A DNA stretch of 18,254 nucleotides from an uncultured Bacteroidales bacterium (GCA_934716995.1 CAKUYO010000040.1:1-18254), one strand, 5' to 3'; shown: positions 7,615 to 14,643, counted from the stretch's first letter. The notes: a model not told the origin generated them from the letters alone. Numbers and translations are program-made.

Positions 7615-8061
7615 TCACCGGTGTGCCTGAAAGAAATTCTGCATCAGGGTGCGGGTGCGGGCGGATAGAATACCGGTAGTAATGGTTGTTTTGGGGTGTA
7701 ATGCACCGGGTGCTAATTGGCGGTAACCGCGTTTGCTGTCGTCGCAACCATAGACCACGCGCCCTATCTGTGCCCAACCGATAGCCCCTGCGCACATCAC
7801 GCAGGGTTCCACCGTAACATACAGCGTGGCATCGGGCAGATACTTGCCCCCTGCGGTCTGCGCGGCAGCCGTGAGCGCCTGCATCTCGGCGTGGGCGGTT
7901 ACGTCCTGCAGTGTCTCGGTCAGGTTGTGCCCCCGCCCGATGACTTGCCCGTTCGCTACTATTACGCACCCCACCGGCACCTCGTCCTGCTCGTATGCCA
8001 ATTCCGCCTCGTGGATCGCCATCTCCATATACCGCTCATCCTTTTCCTCTTGTGTTGCCAT
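7615..8061 (-). CDS. tadA: tRNA adenosine(34) deaminase TadA-type / cytidine-deaminase fold
   Basis: A 148-residue nucleoside-deaminase-fold protein with the zinc site of TadA: HAE at residues 57-59 (His57 ligand, Glu59 proton shuttle) and PCVMC at 86-90 (Cys87 and Cys90 ligands). It also has the substrate-side HNLTE (45-49) and the RVVYGCDD block. TadA converts the wobble adenosine of tRNA-Arg(ACG) to inosine. Length and motifs fit TadA; a related guanine or cytosine deaminase is less likely. The frame extends to an ATG at 8091, but the ATG at 8061 is preceded by AGAGGG at a normal distance and gives the usual N-terminus. It is transcribed divergently from the DUF4143 ATPase; the 141-bp gap contains a perfect palindrome. 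Confidence 0.9.
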   Translation of the reverse strand: MATQEEKDERYMEMAIHEAELAYEQDEVPVGCVIVANGQVIGRGHNLTETLQDVTAHAEMQALTAAAQTAGGKYLPDATLYVTVEPCVMCAGAIGWAQIGRVVYGCDDSKRGYRQLAPGALHPKTTITTGILSARTRTLMQNFFQAHR

Positions 8062-8110
8062 AGTTCCCTCTGTTTTTATATTAATCATCACTGAATCATT
8101 TTAGGTGCAT

Positions 8111-8132
8111 TTTTTCGGTTATAACCGAAAAA
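8111..8132. promoter_or_regulatory. Perfect 22-bp palindrome (operator candidate 1)
   Basis: The core TTCGGTTATAACCGAA (8114-8129) is extended by three more T/A pairs on each side, giving 22 bp with perfect dyad symmetry. It sits between divergent tadA and DUF4143 genes. A related imperfect copy lies at 8155-8170, centre-to-centre 41 bp away. A terminator role is less likely because it lies upstream of both genes. Confidence 0.6.
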
Positions 8133-8154
8133 CACTATATACTTAACCAATTTA

Positions 8155-8186
8155 TTTGGTTATGTCCGAATTTTGTTGTACTTTTG
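8155..8186 (+). promoter_or_regulatory. Promoter of the DUF4143 ATPase with overlapping operator candidate 2
   Basis: TTTG at 8155-8158, a 20-bp spacer and TACTTTTG at 8179-8186 match the Bacteroidota promoter fully. The first 16 bp (8155-8170, TTTGGTTATGTCCGAA) match the upstream palindrome core at 13 of 16 positions. A protein bound there would cover the upstream promoter box. Confidence 0.75.
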
Positions 8187-8202
8187 CAGTATCTAATAAT
8201 AT

Positions 8203-9423
8203 ATGATTATGATACTGCGTGAAAACTACCTGAATCAAATCCGCCCCTTTGTCAATCAGCCGATAGTGAAAGTGATTACCGGCATCCGTCGTTCCGGCAA
8301 GTCTGAATTGCTTAAGATGGTGCGTCTGGAATTGCTGCAATCCAATGTAACTCAGGAACAAATAGTATATATCAATTTTGAGTCAATGCAATGGGATGCT
8401 TATCGCAGTGCCGCTGCTCTCTATGCGTACCTCAAAGAACAAAAAGAACATCTTTCCGCCCGTTTGTATCTCCTTTTGGACGAAATACAAGAGGTACAGG
8501 GGTGGGAGCGTGTTATCAATTCCGTTCTGTCGGAGTGGGACGCAGATATATACATCACCGGTAGCAACTCTCACCTTTTGTCTTCCGAACTCTCTACTTA
8601 CATTGCCGGACGCTATGTGGAGATTTCCGTTTATCCGCTGTCTTTTCGCGAGTTTCTTACTTTTCATAGTGCGGAAACCACAGACCGGCAATGGCTTGGT
8701 AATGCTTTCGAGCAATATCTCCGTCAGGGTGGTTTCCCTATTGCCCATGTTCACCCTTACTCCAATGAAGAAATCTATAAATTGGTTTCCGACATCTATG
8801 CCTCTATCCTGTTGCGGGACACCATCCAACGCTATAATATCCGTAATGTGGACTTATTGGATCGTCTGGTTGGTTTTCTTTTTAACAATATAGGCAATCC
8901 GTTTAGTGCAAAATCGGTTTCCGACTATATGAAAAGCCAACAGCGCAAGTGCGACTACGAGACCATTTACAATTATTTGCAGGCACTTCAATCTTCGTTT
9001 ATCGTCAATCGTGTTCCCCGTTATGATATAAAAGGGAAGGAAATCCTTGCTACCCAAGAGAAATACTATGTTACCGATTTGTCTCTTATCTATGCCCGCC
9101 AGGGTTTCCGCCCCGACTTGATTGCCGGATTGTTGGAAAATTTGGTTTACTTGGAACTTGTCCATCAAAATTTTACCGTTTACATCGGCAAGCAAAACAC
9201 CTATGAGGTGGATCTTATTGCACAGAAACAAGACAAGTATGTTTACATTCAAGTCTGCTATCGTTTTGAGAGCCAAGAGACTCTACAGCGGGAATTGCGT
9301 CCGTTGCAAGCCATCAAGGACAATTACCCCAAGTATATAGTGACTACGGATAGCCTGTATTCGGGATCATTTGAGGGTATCCAATGCGTTCACATTGCCG
9401 ATTTCCTGCAAAAAGATTTATAA
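8203..9423 (+). CDS. AAA-type ATP-binding protein with DUF4143 C-terminal domain
   Basis: A 406-residue protein of the widespread ATPase-DUF4143 family. The N-terminal AAA domain has Walker A GIRRSGKS at residues 27-34, Walker B LYLLLDEIQEV with Asp93-Glu94, and a sensor-1-like YITGSNSHLLS. The DUF4143 part ends in a PD-(D/E)XK-like segment: LVYLEL, then EVDLIAQK around residues 335-342, then YIQV. Cellular role is not established; such genes are scattered accessory genes in Bacteroidales. GC content is lower than in neighbours (for example 24 of 60 at 8821-8880), suggesting acquisition. It has its own strong promoter and an operator candidate, and is convergent with the MmeI-like gene. ATG at 8209 is a near-equivalent start. 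Confidence 0.9.
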   Translation: MIMILRENYLNQIRPFVNQPIVKVITGIRRSGKSELLKMVRLELLQSNVTQEQIVYINFESMQWDAYRSAAALYAYLKEQKEHLSARLYLLLDEIQEVQGWERVINSVLSEWDADIYITGSNSHLLSSELSTYIAGRYVEISVYPLSFREFLTFHSAETTDRQWLGNAFEQYLRQGGFPIAHVHPYSNEEIYKLVSDIYASILLRDTIQRYNIRNVDLLDRLVGFLFNNIGNPFSAKSVSDYMKSQQRKCDYETIYNYLQALQSSFIVNRVPRYDIKGKEILATQEKYYVTDLSLIYARQGFRPDLIAGLLENLVYLELVHQNFTVYIGKQNTYEVDLIAQKQDKYVYIQVCYRFESQETLQRELRPLQAIKDNYPKYIVTTDSLYSGSFEGIQCVHIADFLQKDL

Positions 9424-9476
9424 TCATTGGCTTATGGTTATTTAAAAAATATTCGTTTATTATCGTTGAATGACCG

Positions 9477-12400
9477 TTAATCTTTCTTTATCAGTTGCCG
9501 GTACATCTCCAATAGCCGTGCGACGCAGTCGGACTCGGTCATCGTGGTCGGGAAGCCATACGCTGCCATTACTGCACGGTCGTTGGCTTGATGGGCACGG
9601 CGCAGTTCGATGGGCATAGTTACTTCGTCGTACAAGTCCGCCAATGAGCAATCGGGGTACTTTGCCCGTGCGTCCAAAATGGCTTGGGCGGTGTGCTCAA
9701 TAGCGGCAACCATATCCGCATAGACATTGGGGCTTGCGGCTGCAAGTGTGGAGACGACGCGTCCCGCGTCGTTATTATTATCTATCGAACTTGCTGCATC
9801 TAACGACGCGAGACGCGCCGTCCCCACAAGTGCCGTTTCCATGCGCATTAGGGAGTATTCGCCTTCCTGTAGATTGCGTGGATTATGGCGGATATAATCG
9901 CGTACATATTGATAATGCTTCTCTGTACGAATTACTCTGTCAAACGATTCTTTCTGCCATACACTTCCTGCTGTACCTAACAAATCATTTATTTGATGAG
10001 CCGTGTAACTTTTGATGGAATGTAGAATGTCCGTTGTATTGTTGCCGTTGACAGGTTCCAACAACACATGCACGTGATTGGGCATAATCACATAATCATG
10101 TAGAATATATCTTTCGTTATTGAAATGCAGCAATGCATCTTCTACAATTTGTCTCACTTTGGCATACCGCAGACAACAACTACCATATCCGGCAGCAAGC
10201 CATTCGTCTATCTTGTTGCTAATAGTATCGTGGTATAGCCTCTCTGTTTCTTCATTCCACGGAAGAGGATGCTGTTGCAAGAAAGTCGCCCGTTCCGATT
10301 TATAGACCTCCAATTGATTTTGAGGTAACGAGTCTGCCAAACGGAAAGTAATAAACTGAATGGCATTTCTTACATGCCAATGCGGTAGATTGCCATGTGT
10401 CTTTAATATACCATTTATAGGAACTATATTTGCAGAAATGCTTGTAGGAATGTTTGTGGACGCGTTGTTTGTGGAGACGACGCGTCCCGCGTCGTTATCC
10501 CTCCCGACAGTGCTATTATTGACGATGCGTCCCGCGTCGTCTCCCCACTGCGGCCATGGGAAGTTGTTGTAAACGATAGAAGCGGAATAGGCATAACGTG
10601 TTTCTAATCGTCCACATACCGCCCGCATCCATGCATTATGCACATTGGAGTTCAACACACCGAATGTATATAAGTCTCCATTGGGTATCATTTGAGCATT
10701 CGCATTGGCAATCACATCCTTGGTTACGTACATCATCGGGATGTACCGACGTCGCTCTGATGATACAACTGGAAGTATAATGTAATTTCTATCTGGCTGC
10801 CTGTCTTCTGTGAATAGATATGGACGATTTGCCCACTCGCGCGTTGATGCTTTTGTGCTTTTAAGCCGAGCCTCCTTTACCCCCTCTAAACGTTGCATAA
10901 CAATAGATGATGAACGCAACAATGCCGGAGAACAATTTTTCAACCAAAGGCAATAACGAACTGTATCATTGATAAGGTCATCAGCACCCATATAGCGTTT
11001 AATGTAAGGCTCAAACTGAGGTGATAGGGTAAGCAATTCTTCCCGTTCTGTCGGAGTCATCAATAGAAAGCCTCCATCTGTAGGCTGACTTCCTTTAGAC
11101 ATTTTGGGGACATTGGGACAAATAGGCTCACGCCGTGCCTCAATATGAACAAGTGGAGCGTCAAGTAAATACCCATTGATGCACTGACATTGCCGATAGG
11201 TGCCGTCCTGATTATAGAGACGTGCAATGGTATCTTCAGTGTTGTACTTAGAAGAAAAACCGATGATTACACAATGTACATGTGCTTTCAGAGAGGATTC
11301 ACTATCCCAACGGAATGTATGGTATGCAAAATCTATTCGAGCATTAAGTGTTTTCCAGAGCGGTGCGACTTGTTCCCCTTGCGTAATACTATTGGTAGAA
11401 ACAAAGGCTGTATGAATAGACGGATTTATGTCCATCATATCATTGGCTTTTTTATACCAACCTGTTACATAATCAAGAGGTTTGAGAGAAGGACACAATG
11501 CAAGAATATCTTCTTTTTGGGAGGCTGATTGATATTTTGTTCCCACAAACGGCGGGTTGCCCATGATGTAGATACTTGTGTGGGGTGTGGAGACGACGCG
11601 TCCCGCGTCGTCATAATCCACGCTGTTCTTCTTGACGACGCGAGACGCGTCGTCCCCACACGCATTGTCCCCATAAATCACCCGACTCCAGTCTATCTGC
11701 AGGGCGTTGCCCTCGTGGATATTGTGGTAGGCGTGGAGGGGTAGGGGCTTGGCTTCTATTTGGCAGATACGCTCTGTCTCACGCAGCATCTGCAACTCGG
11801 CTATCCACAGGGCGGTGGTCGCTACAGAGACGGCAAAGTCGTTTATCTCGATGCCGTAGAACTGATGTATATCCACACGGATAGGATTGGTGAAGGTACC
11901 CAACTGCATCTGGTCGCCTTGCAAGAGACGGATAACCTTGTTCTCCAACCGGCGCAGGCTGATGTAGGTCTCGGTGAGGAAGTTGCCGCTGCCGCACGCG
12001 GGGTCGAAGAACGTGAGCGATGCCAGTTTGTCTTGGAAAGCACGCAGGTCGCGTATCTGCTTTGCAGAGAGACGTGCCAATTGGAACGTGGAAACGGTGT
12101 TTGTGGAGACGACGCGTCTCGCGTCGTCATTATCCCGGGTGCTGCCTTTAACGATGCGTCTCGCGTCGTCAGTACCGCCCTTACTGTTTTTGACGACGCG
12201 AGACGCATCGTCCCCATACATATTTCCGGTAATAGTCTCGAACTCGTGCTGCAGGTCGTTGAGGAACAGCGGGTCGATGACCTTGTGGATATTCTCGATA
12301 CTCGTGTAGTGCATACCGCCGGAGCGGCGCGTGTCGGGGTTGAGTGTACTCTCAAACACCGCCCCGAAGATAGTGGGACTTATCTCCGACCAGTCGAAGT

Positions 12401-13280
12401 CCTCCGAGGCTTTGGTGAGCAGGAGCATGCGTATCTCATCGGTCAGTTGGGGTATTTCGATGTTCTCGTTGGAGAACAGTCCGCCGTTCACATACGGGAA
12501 CTGCCGCAGGTCGTCGTCCAAGTACGGGTCGCGGTCTTCGGGCTTGGTGTCCAGCACACGGAACAGGTCTATCAGCGCACGGCGCAGGTGCGGGGCGGGG
12601 AACTGGTTGAGGTAGTCGTGAAACTCGTTCTTGTCGCCAAACAGCCCCGCGTCCTCCGCAAAGAGGCAGAAGACGAGACGCACACAGAGTTGGTTGAGCG
12701 AGGCGAGCGTGTCGGGAGCGTCGGGGTGGGCGTATTGCGGACGTATGGCATCGTAAATCTTCCCTACGAGGTCGCCCGCCTGTATCGACAGTTCCATCTC
12801 CTTGCGCAGGGTGTCGCTGCCCGTGTCCACGAGGAAACGCAGACGGTAATGCTCTTTCTCGAGGTTCTCCAACAGCACCACCTGCGGCTCACCGTTGGGC
12901 TGCTCCATATCGTATATCCAAAACTCGCGGAAATTGCTGGTTACTATCCATCGCGGGCGTTGCGAATAGGGCAATTCGGCGGCATAGCGTTTGGCTTGCT
13001 GGAAAGGATTGAGCAACGAGCCGTCCGACTGGCGTATGGGTGCACCCAGGTCTTTCTGCACCGACTTCTGCTCAATCAGCACTTTGGTGGCGGGTATGAA
13101 ACCGTCAATGAAAGCCGTGTGGTCGATATGCACTTGCTGCTCAAAGGTGATAAACGTGGTGGGCTCTTCTATGCCGAGAGCGTGGAGCAGCGCAATCCAG
13201 AACGGTTGCGACTCGCCTTTCTCGTACCCTTTGCCTGTCCAGTAGGCAACAAAATCGTGTATGAGTCTGGTGTTTGTCAT
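9477..13280 (-). CDS. MmeI-family Type IIL restriction-modification protein carrying in-frame REP clusters and a RAYT domain
   Basis: One uninterrupted 1267-codon frame. The host part is a Type IIL enzyme (nuclease, adenine methyltransferase and specificity in one chain). Residues 1-150 form the nuclease domain with D59-X10-E70-x-K72. A helical linker runs to about 345. The methyltransferase has motif I DPACGSGNF (426-434) and motif IV NPPF (575-578). A target-recognition region with SSERRRYIPMMY and SIVYNNFPWP lies at about 800-910, and a C-terminal domain with ARAKYPDCSLADLYDE from about 1180. Four clusters of palindromic repeats are inserted at about residues 355-393, 541-565, 912-937 and 1152-1178, and a RAYT-like transposase domain at about 960-1145. 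Removing the two outer clusters and the cluster-RAYT-cluster unit leaves about 936 residues, against 919 for MmeI. The 9830-11585 segment has markedly lower GC than the rest. The gene follows pcrB by 56 bp. Whether the enzyme is still active is unknown. Confidence 0.88.
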   Translation of the reverse strand: MTNTRLIHDFVAYWTGKGYEKGESQPFWIALLHALGIEEPTTFITFEQQVHIDHTAFIDGFIPATKVLIEQKSVQKDLGAPIRQSDGSLLNPFQQAKRYAAELPYSQRPRWIVTSNFREFWIYDMEQPNGEPQVVLLENLEKEHYRLRFLVDTGSDTLRKEMELSIQAGDLVGKIYDAIRPQYAHPDAPDTLASLNQLCVRLVFCLFAEDAGLFGDKNEFHDYLNQFPAPHLRRALIDLFRVLDTKPEDRDPYLDDDLRQFPYVNGGLFSNENIEIPQLTDEIRMLLLTKASEDFDWSEISPTIFGAVFESTLNPDTRRSGGMHYTSIENIHKVIDPLFLNDLQHEFETITGNMYGDDASRVVKNSKGGTDDARRIVKGSTRDNDDARRVVSTNTVSTFQLARLSAKQIRDLRAFQDKLASLTFFDPACGSGNFLTETYISLRRLENKVIRLLQGDQMQLGTFTNPIRVDIHQFYGIEINDFAVSVATTALWIAELQMLRETERICQIEAKPLPLHAYHNIHEGNALQIDWSRVIYGDNACGDDASRVVKKNSVDYDDAGRVVSTPHTSIYIMGNPPFVGTKYQSASQKEDILALCPSLKPLDYVTGWYKKANDMMDINPSIHTAFVSTNSITQGEQVAPLWKTLNARIDFAYHTFRWDSESSLKAHVHCVIIGFSSKYNTEDTIARLYNQDGTYRQCQCINGYLLDAPLVHIEARREPICPNVPKMSKGSQPTDGGFLLMTPTEREELLTLSPQFEPYIKRYMGADDLINDTVRYCLWLKNCSPALLRSSSIVMQRLEGVKEARLKSTKASTREWANRPYLFTEDRQPDRNYIILPVVSSERRRYIPMMYVTKDVIANANAQMIPNGDLYTFGVLNSNVHNAWMRAVCGRLETRYAYSASIVYNNFPWPQWGDDAGRIVNNSTVGRDNDAGRVVSTNNASTNIPTSISANIVPINGILKTHGNLPHWHVRNAIQFITFRLADSLPQNQLEVYKSERATFLQQHPLPWNEETERLYHDTISNKIDEWLAAGYGSCCLRYAKVRQIVEDALLHFNNERYILHDYVIMPNHVHVLLEPVNGNNTTDILHSIKSYTAHQINDLLGTAGSVWQKESFDRVIRTEKHYQYVRDYIRHNPRNLQEGEYSLMRMETALVGTARLASLDAASSIDNNNDAGRVVSTLAAASPNVYADMVAAIEHTAQAILDARAKYPDCSLADLYDEVTMPIELRRAHQANDRAVMAAYGFPTTMTESDCVARLLEMYRQLIKKD
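9747..9828. repeat. REP cluster A (inverted pair of palindromes)
   Basis: Palindromes at 9753-9773 (arms ACGACGCG/CGCGTCGT, loop TCC) and 9802-9822 (ACGACGCG/CGCGCCGT, loop AGA, one mismatch). The outer feet are TGTGG at the left and CCACA at the right. The start-to-start distance is 49 bp, not a multiple of three. The second palindrome is therefore read as GTARLASL instead of DDAxRVV, yet stays open. It lies between the RAYT and the MmeI C-terminal domain. Confidence 0.9.
10470..10548. repeat. REP cluster B (inverted pair of palindromes)
   Basis: Palindromes at 10476-10496 and 10521-10541 (45 bp apart), with outer feet TGTGG and CCCCAC. On the minus strand they read GDDAGRIV and DNDAGRVVST. 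The cluster lies between the target-recognition region and the RAYT domain. A truncated copy of the foot (TTTGTGGACGCG) lies just to the left, near 10453-10464. Confidence 0.9.
11586..11660. repeat. REP cluster C (inverted pair of palindromes)
   Basis: The 75 bp (25 codons) are bounded by TGTGG and CCACA. Palindromes lie at 11592-11612 and 11634-11654, both perfect 9-bp arms with a 3-nt loop, exactly 42 bp apart. They read GDDASRVV and YDDAGRVVST on the minus strand. The cluster is inserted a few residues before methyltransferase motif IV (NPPF). Confidence 0.93.
12102..12218. repeat. REP cluster D (three palindromes at 42-bp period)
   Basis: The 117 bp (39 codons) hold palindromes at 12108-12128, 12150-12170 and 12192-12212, exactly 42 bp (14 codons) apart. 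The outer two carry TGTGG/CCATA feet; the middle one has none. They read GDDASRVV, TDDARRIV and NDDARRVVST on the minus strand. The cluster is inserted about 33 residues before methyltransferase motif I. Confidence 0.93.
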
Positions 13281-13336
13281 GTTTATATCAGTTCTTTGAG
13301 GTGGTGTTCGAACATTAATGGTTAATTAATGACTAA

Positions 13337-14071
13337 TTATATGTTTCTTTGGCTGTACTGCCGTGCCGCTTGGCAAAAGGCGGTCATCTCTTCGGGGTGC
13401 GCCTCGAAGTGGTTCCCGATAACTACCATATCCGCCCCCGCGTCGAAAGCCTCAATCATCTGCTCCGTCGTGCGGATGCCGCCGCCGACTATAAGGGGTA
13501 TATTCGTATTCTCTCGCACGGTCCGGATAATTCTTGCGCTGACAGGGGTAAGTGCTCCGCTGCCTGCCTCCAAGTAGATGAGTTGTTTGCCAAGCAGTTC
13601 GGCGGCGATGGTGGTATCCACTATCTGTGCAAGGTCGTTTTGCGGGATAGGTTGTGTATGCGTTACCCGCTGCACCGCCGTCTCTTTGCCCCCGTCGATC
13701 AATATATAGCCCATCGGAATACTCTCTATGCCCGACCGGCGGACTGCCCGCGCGGCACGCACCTGCTGCCCGACGAGGGTCTCGGCATTGCGCCCCGAAA
13801 GCAGCGAGAGAAACAGCAGCGCATCGGCATCGGGCGAGAACTGCAAAGCCGAACCGGGGAAAAGGACAACCGGCACACCGGTACGGCGGCGCAAAGCCGC
13901 TACCAGCGCATCACAGTTGCCGCCCGTGCTGCCGCCGACAAACACCAAATCAGGCAGACAGCCGTCCGCAAGGGGCAACTTGTCTAAATCGGCTTTCTCG
14001 GGGTCGAGCAGCAGCACAAGGAGTTTGCGTCCTTCTCTGCGGGCGGCGAGTATGTCGGTCAGTATTGCCAT
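13337..14071 (-). CDS. pcrB: Geranylgeranylglyceryl/heptaprenylglyceryl phosphate synthase family (PcrB)
   Basis: The enzyme links sn-glycerol 1-phosphate to a polyprenyl diphosphate, making an archaeal-type ether lipid precursor. The 244-residue TIM-barrel protein has the family's landmarks: LLLDPEKAD (residues 21-28), VFVGGSTGG, the prenyl/phosphate-site YLEAGSGA, and VGGGIRT with VIGNHFE at the C-terminus. Bacteroidota members form a distinct group of this family, reported to use geranylgeranyl diphosphate, so GGGP synthase is the likelier activity than the heptaprenyl one of Bacillus. Its start overlaps the end of gldD by 13 bp, implying translational coupling. Confidence 0.92.
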   Translation of the reverse strand: MAILTDILAARREGRKLLVLLLDPEKADLDKLPLADGCLPDLVFVGGSTGGNCDALVAALRRRTGVPVVLFPGSALQFSPDADALLFLSLLSGRNAETLVGQQVRAARAVRRSGIESIPMGYILIDGGKETAVQRVTHTQPIPQNDLAQIVDTTIAAELLGKQLIYLEAGSGALTPVSARIIRTVRENTNIPLIVGGGIRTTEQMIEAFDAGADMVVIGNHFEAHPEEMTAFCQAARQYSQRNI

Positions 14072-14643
14072 TGGAACGACTCAATCAGGTGAATCATATC
14101 CGCCCGCAGGTACTCGTGTATCGGTGCCAGCGAGTCAGCATTGGGGCGGCAGTTGCAATAGACCGATGCGCGGAAGAAATGATGCGTCGAATCGGTCAGA
14201 AAAAACTGGTAGGGGGAGGCGGTGTTTCCCTCCAGATCGAAGAATACGCCATAGACGTGCGCCTCGGGGTGGGAGTATGCCTGCTCGGGGATGGATGTGG
14301 CATGCGAGGCGTTCTTATAGACAAACTCGATAGCGTCGTTGGTCAGTTCGCGCAGGTTGCCGCGGACGGGTTTGTACGAGCAATGGACGGTGGCGTTGAG
14401 GGCGGGATAGAAGATGTTTATCCAGTACTGTTCGCCTTTCTCTATGCGTGGCTGCACCTCCGCATTACCCGACAGGAGAAAATCGTAGGGATAGTCCCTG
14501 CTGTCGGGATGATGCAGCGAAAAAGGCACATAACACGTATCGGGCATTGTCATACGCACATAGCCGTAGGGCTTGGGCGCAGTGGCGTGGGTGCAAGACC
14601 AGAACAGAAAAGGCAGAAAGAGAAAATATAAAACGCGTTTCAT
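14059..14643 (-). CDS. gldD: Gliding-motility-type lipoprotein GldD
   Basis: A 194-residue lipoprotein with a signal peptide and lipobox (MKRVLYFLFLPFLFWSC, lipidated Cys17). The mature part matches GldD: PKPYGYVRMTMPD, the YPYDF block, EQYWINIFYPALNATVHCSYK, and the C-terminal FFLTDSTHHFFRASVYCNCRPNADSL. GldD is essential for gliding in Flavobacterium and associated with the Type IX secretion/gliding machinery, but homologues are also kept by non-gliding Bacteroidales. Only this Gld gene is in the window, so gliding itself cannot be inferred. Its stop overlaps the pcrB start, and it has a good promoter just upstream. Confidence 0.9.
   Translation of the reverse strand: MKRVLYFLFLPFLFWSCTHATAPKPYGYVRMTMPDTCYVPFSLHHPDSRDYPYDFLLSGNAEVQPRIEKGEQYWINIFYPALNATVHCSYKPVRGNLRELTNDAIEFVYKNASHATSIPEQAYSHPEAHVYGVFFDLEGNTASPYQFFLTDSTHHFFRASVYCNCRPNADSLAPIHEYLRADMIHLIESFQWQY

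Larger units (their letters stand above)
9747..10548 (-). mobile_element. REP-RAYT-REP unit: REP-associated tyrosine transposase domain inside the MmeI-like frame
   Basis: Two inverted palindrome pairs (9747-9828 and 10470-10548) bracket a segment coding for a RAYT (TnpA-REP, Y1/IS200-related) domain at about 9846-10403. It begins LPHWHVRNAIQFITFRLADS (LPHW at host residues 965-968). The HUH motif MPNHVHVLL has His1069 and His1071. KESFDRVIRTEKHYQYVRDY leads into IRHNP, with the catalytic-type Tyr1129 in RDYIRHNP. No ATG is found where a free RAYT would start (the codons read GILKTHGN), so it seems to be translated only as part of the fusion. RAYTs are single-copy relatives of IS200 transposases that act on REP hairpins. 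Here the protein lies between the very repeats that would be its substrate. Confidence 0.85.

Noticed and set aside
9846..10403. The inserted domain could be an intein
   Set aside because: There are no splicing-block motifs (no Cys/Ser start, no terminal His-Asn) at its edges. The motifs present are HUH and a Y1-type tyrosine.
9747..12218. The regularly spaced palindromes could be a CRISPR array
   Set aside because: There are only two or three units per cluster, in inverted rather than direct arrangement, with short spacers inside an open coding frame, and no cas gene in the window.
11760..13325. A 521-codon open frame on the plus strand opposite the MmeI-like gene
   Set aside because: It is antisense to conserved nuclease and methyltransferase motifs. 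It shows DDASRVV peptides only because the palindromes read the same on both strands, and its remaining sequence has no family features.
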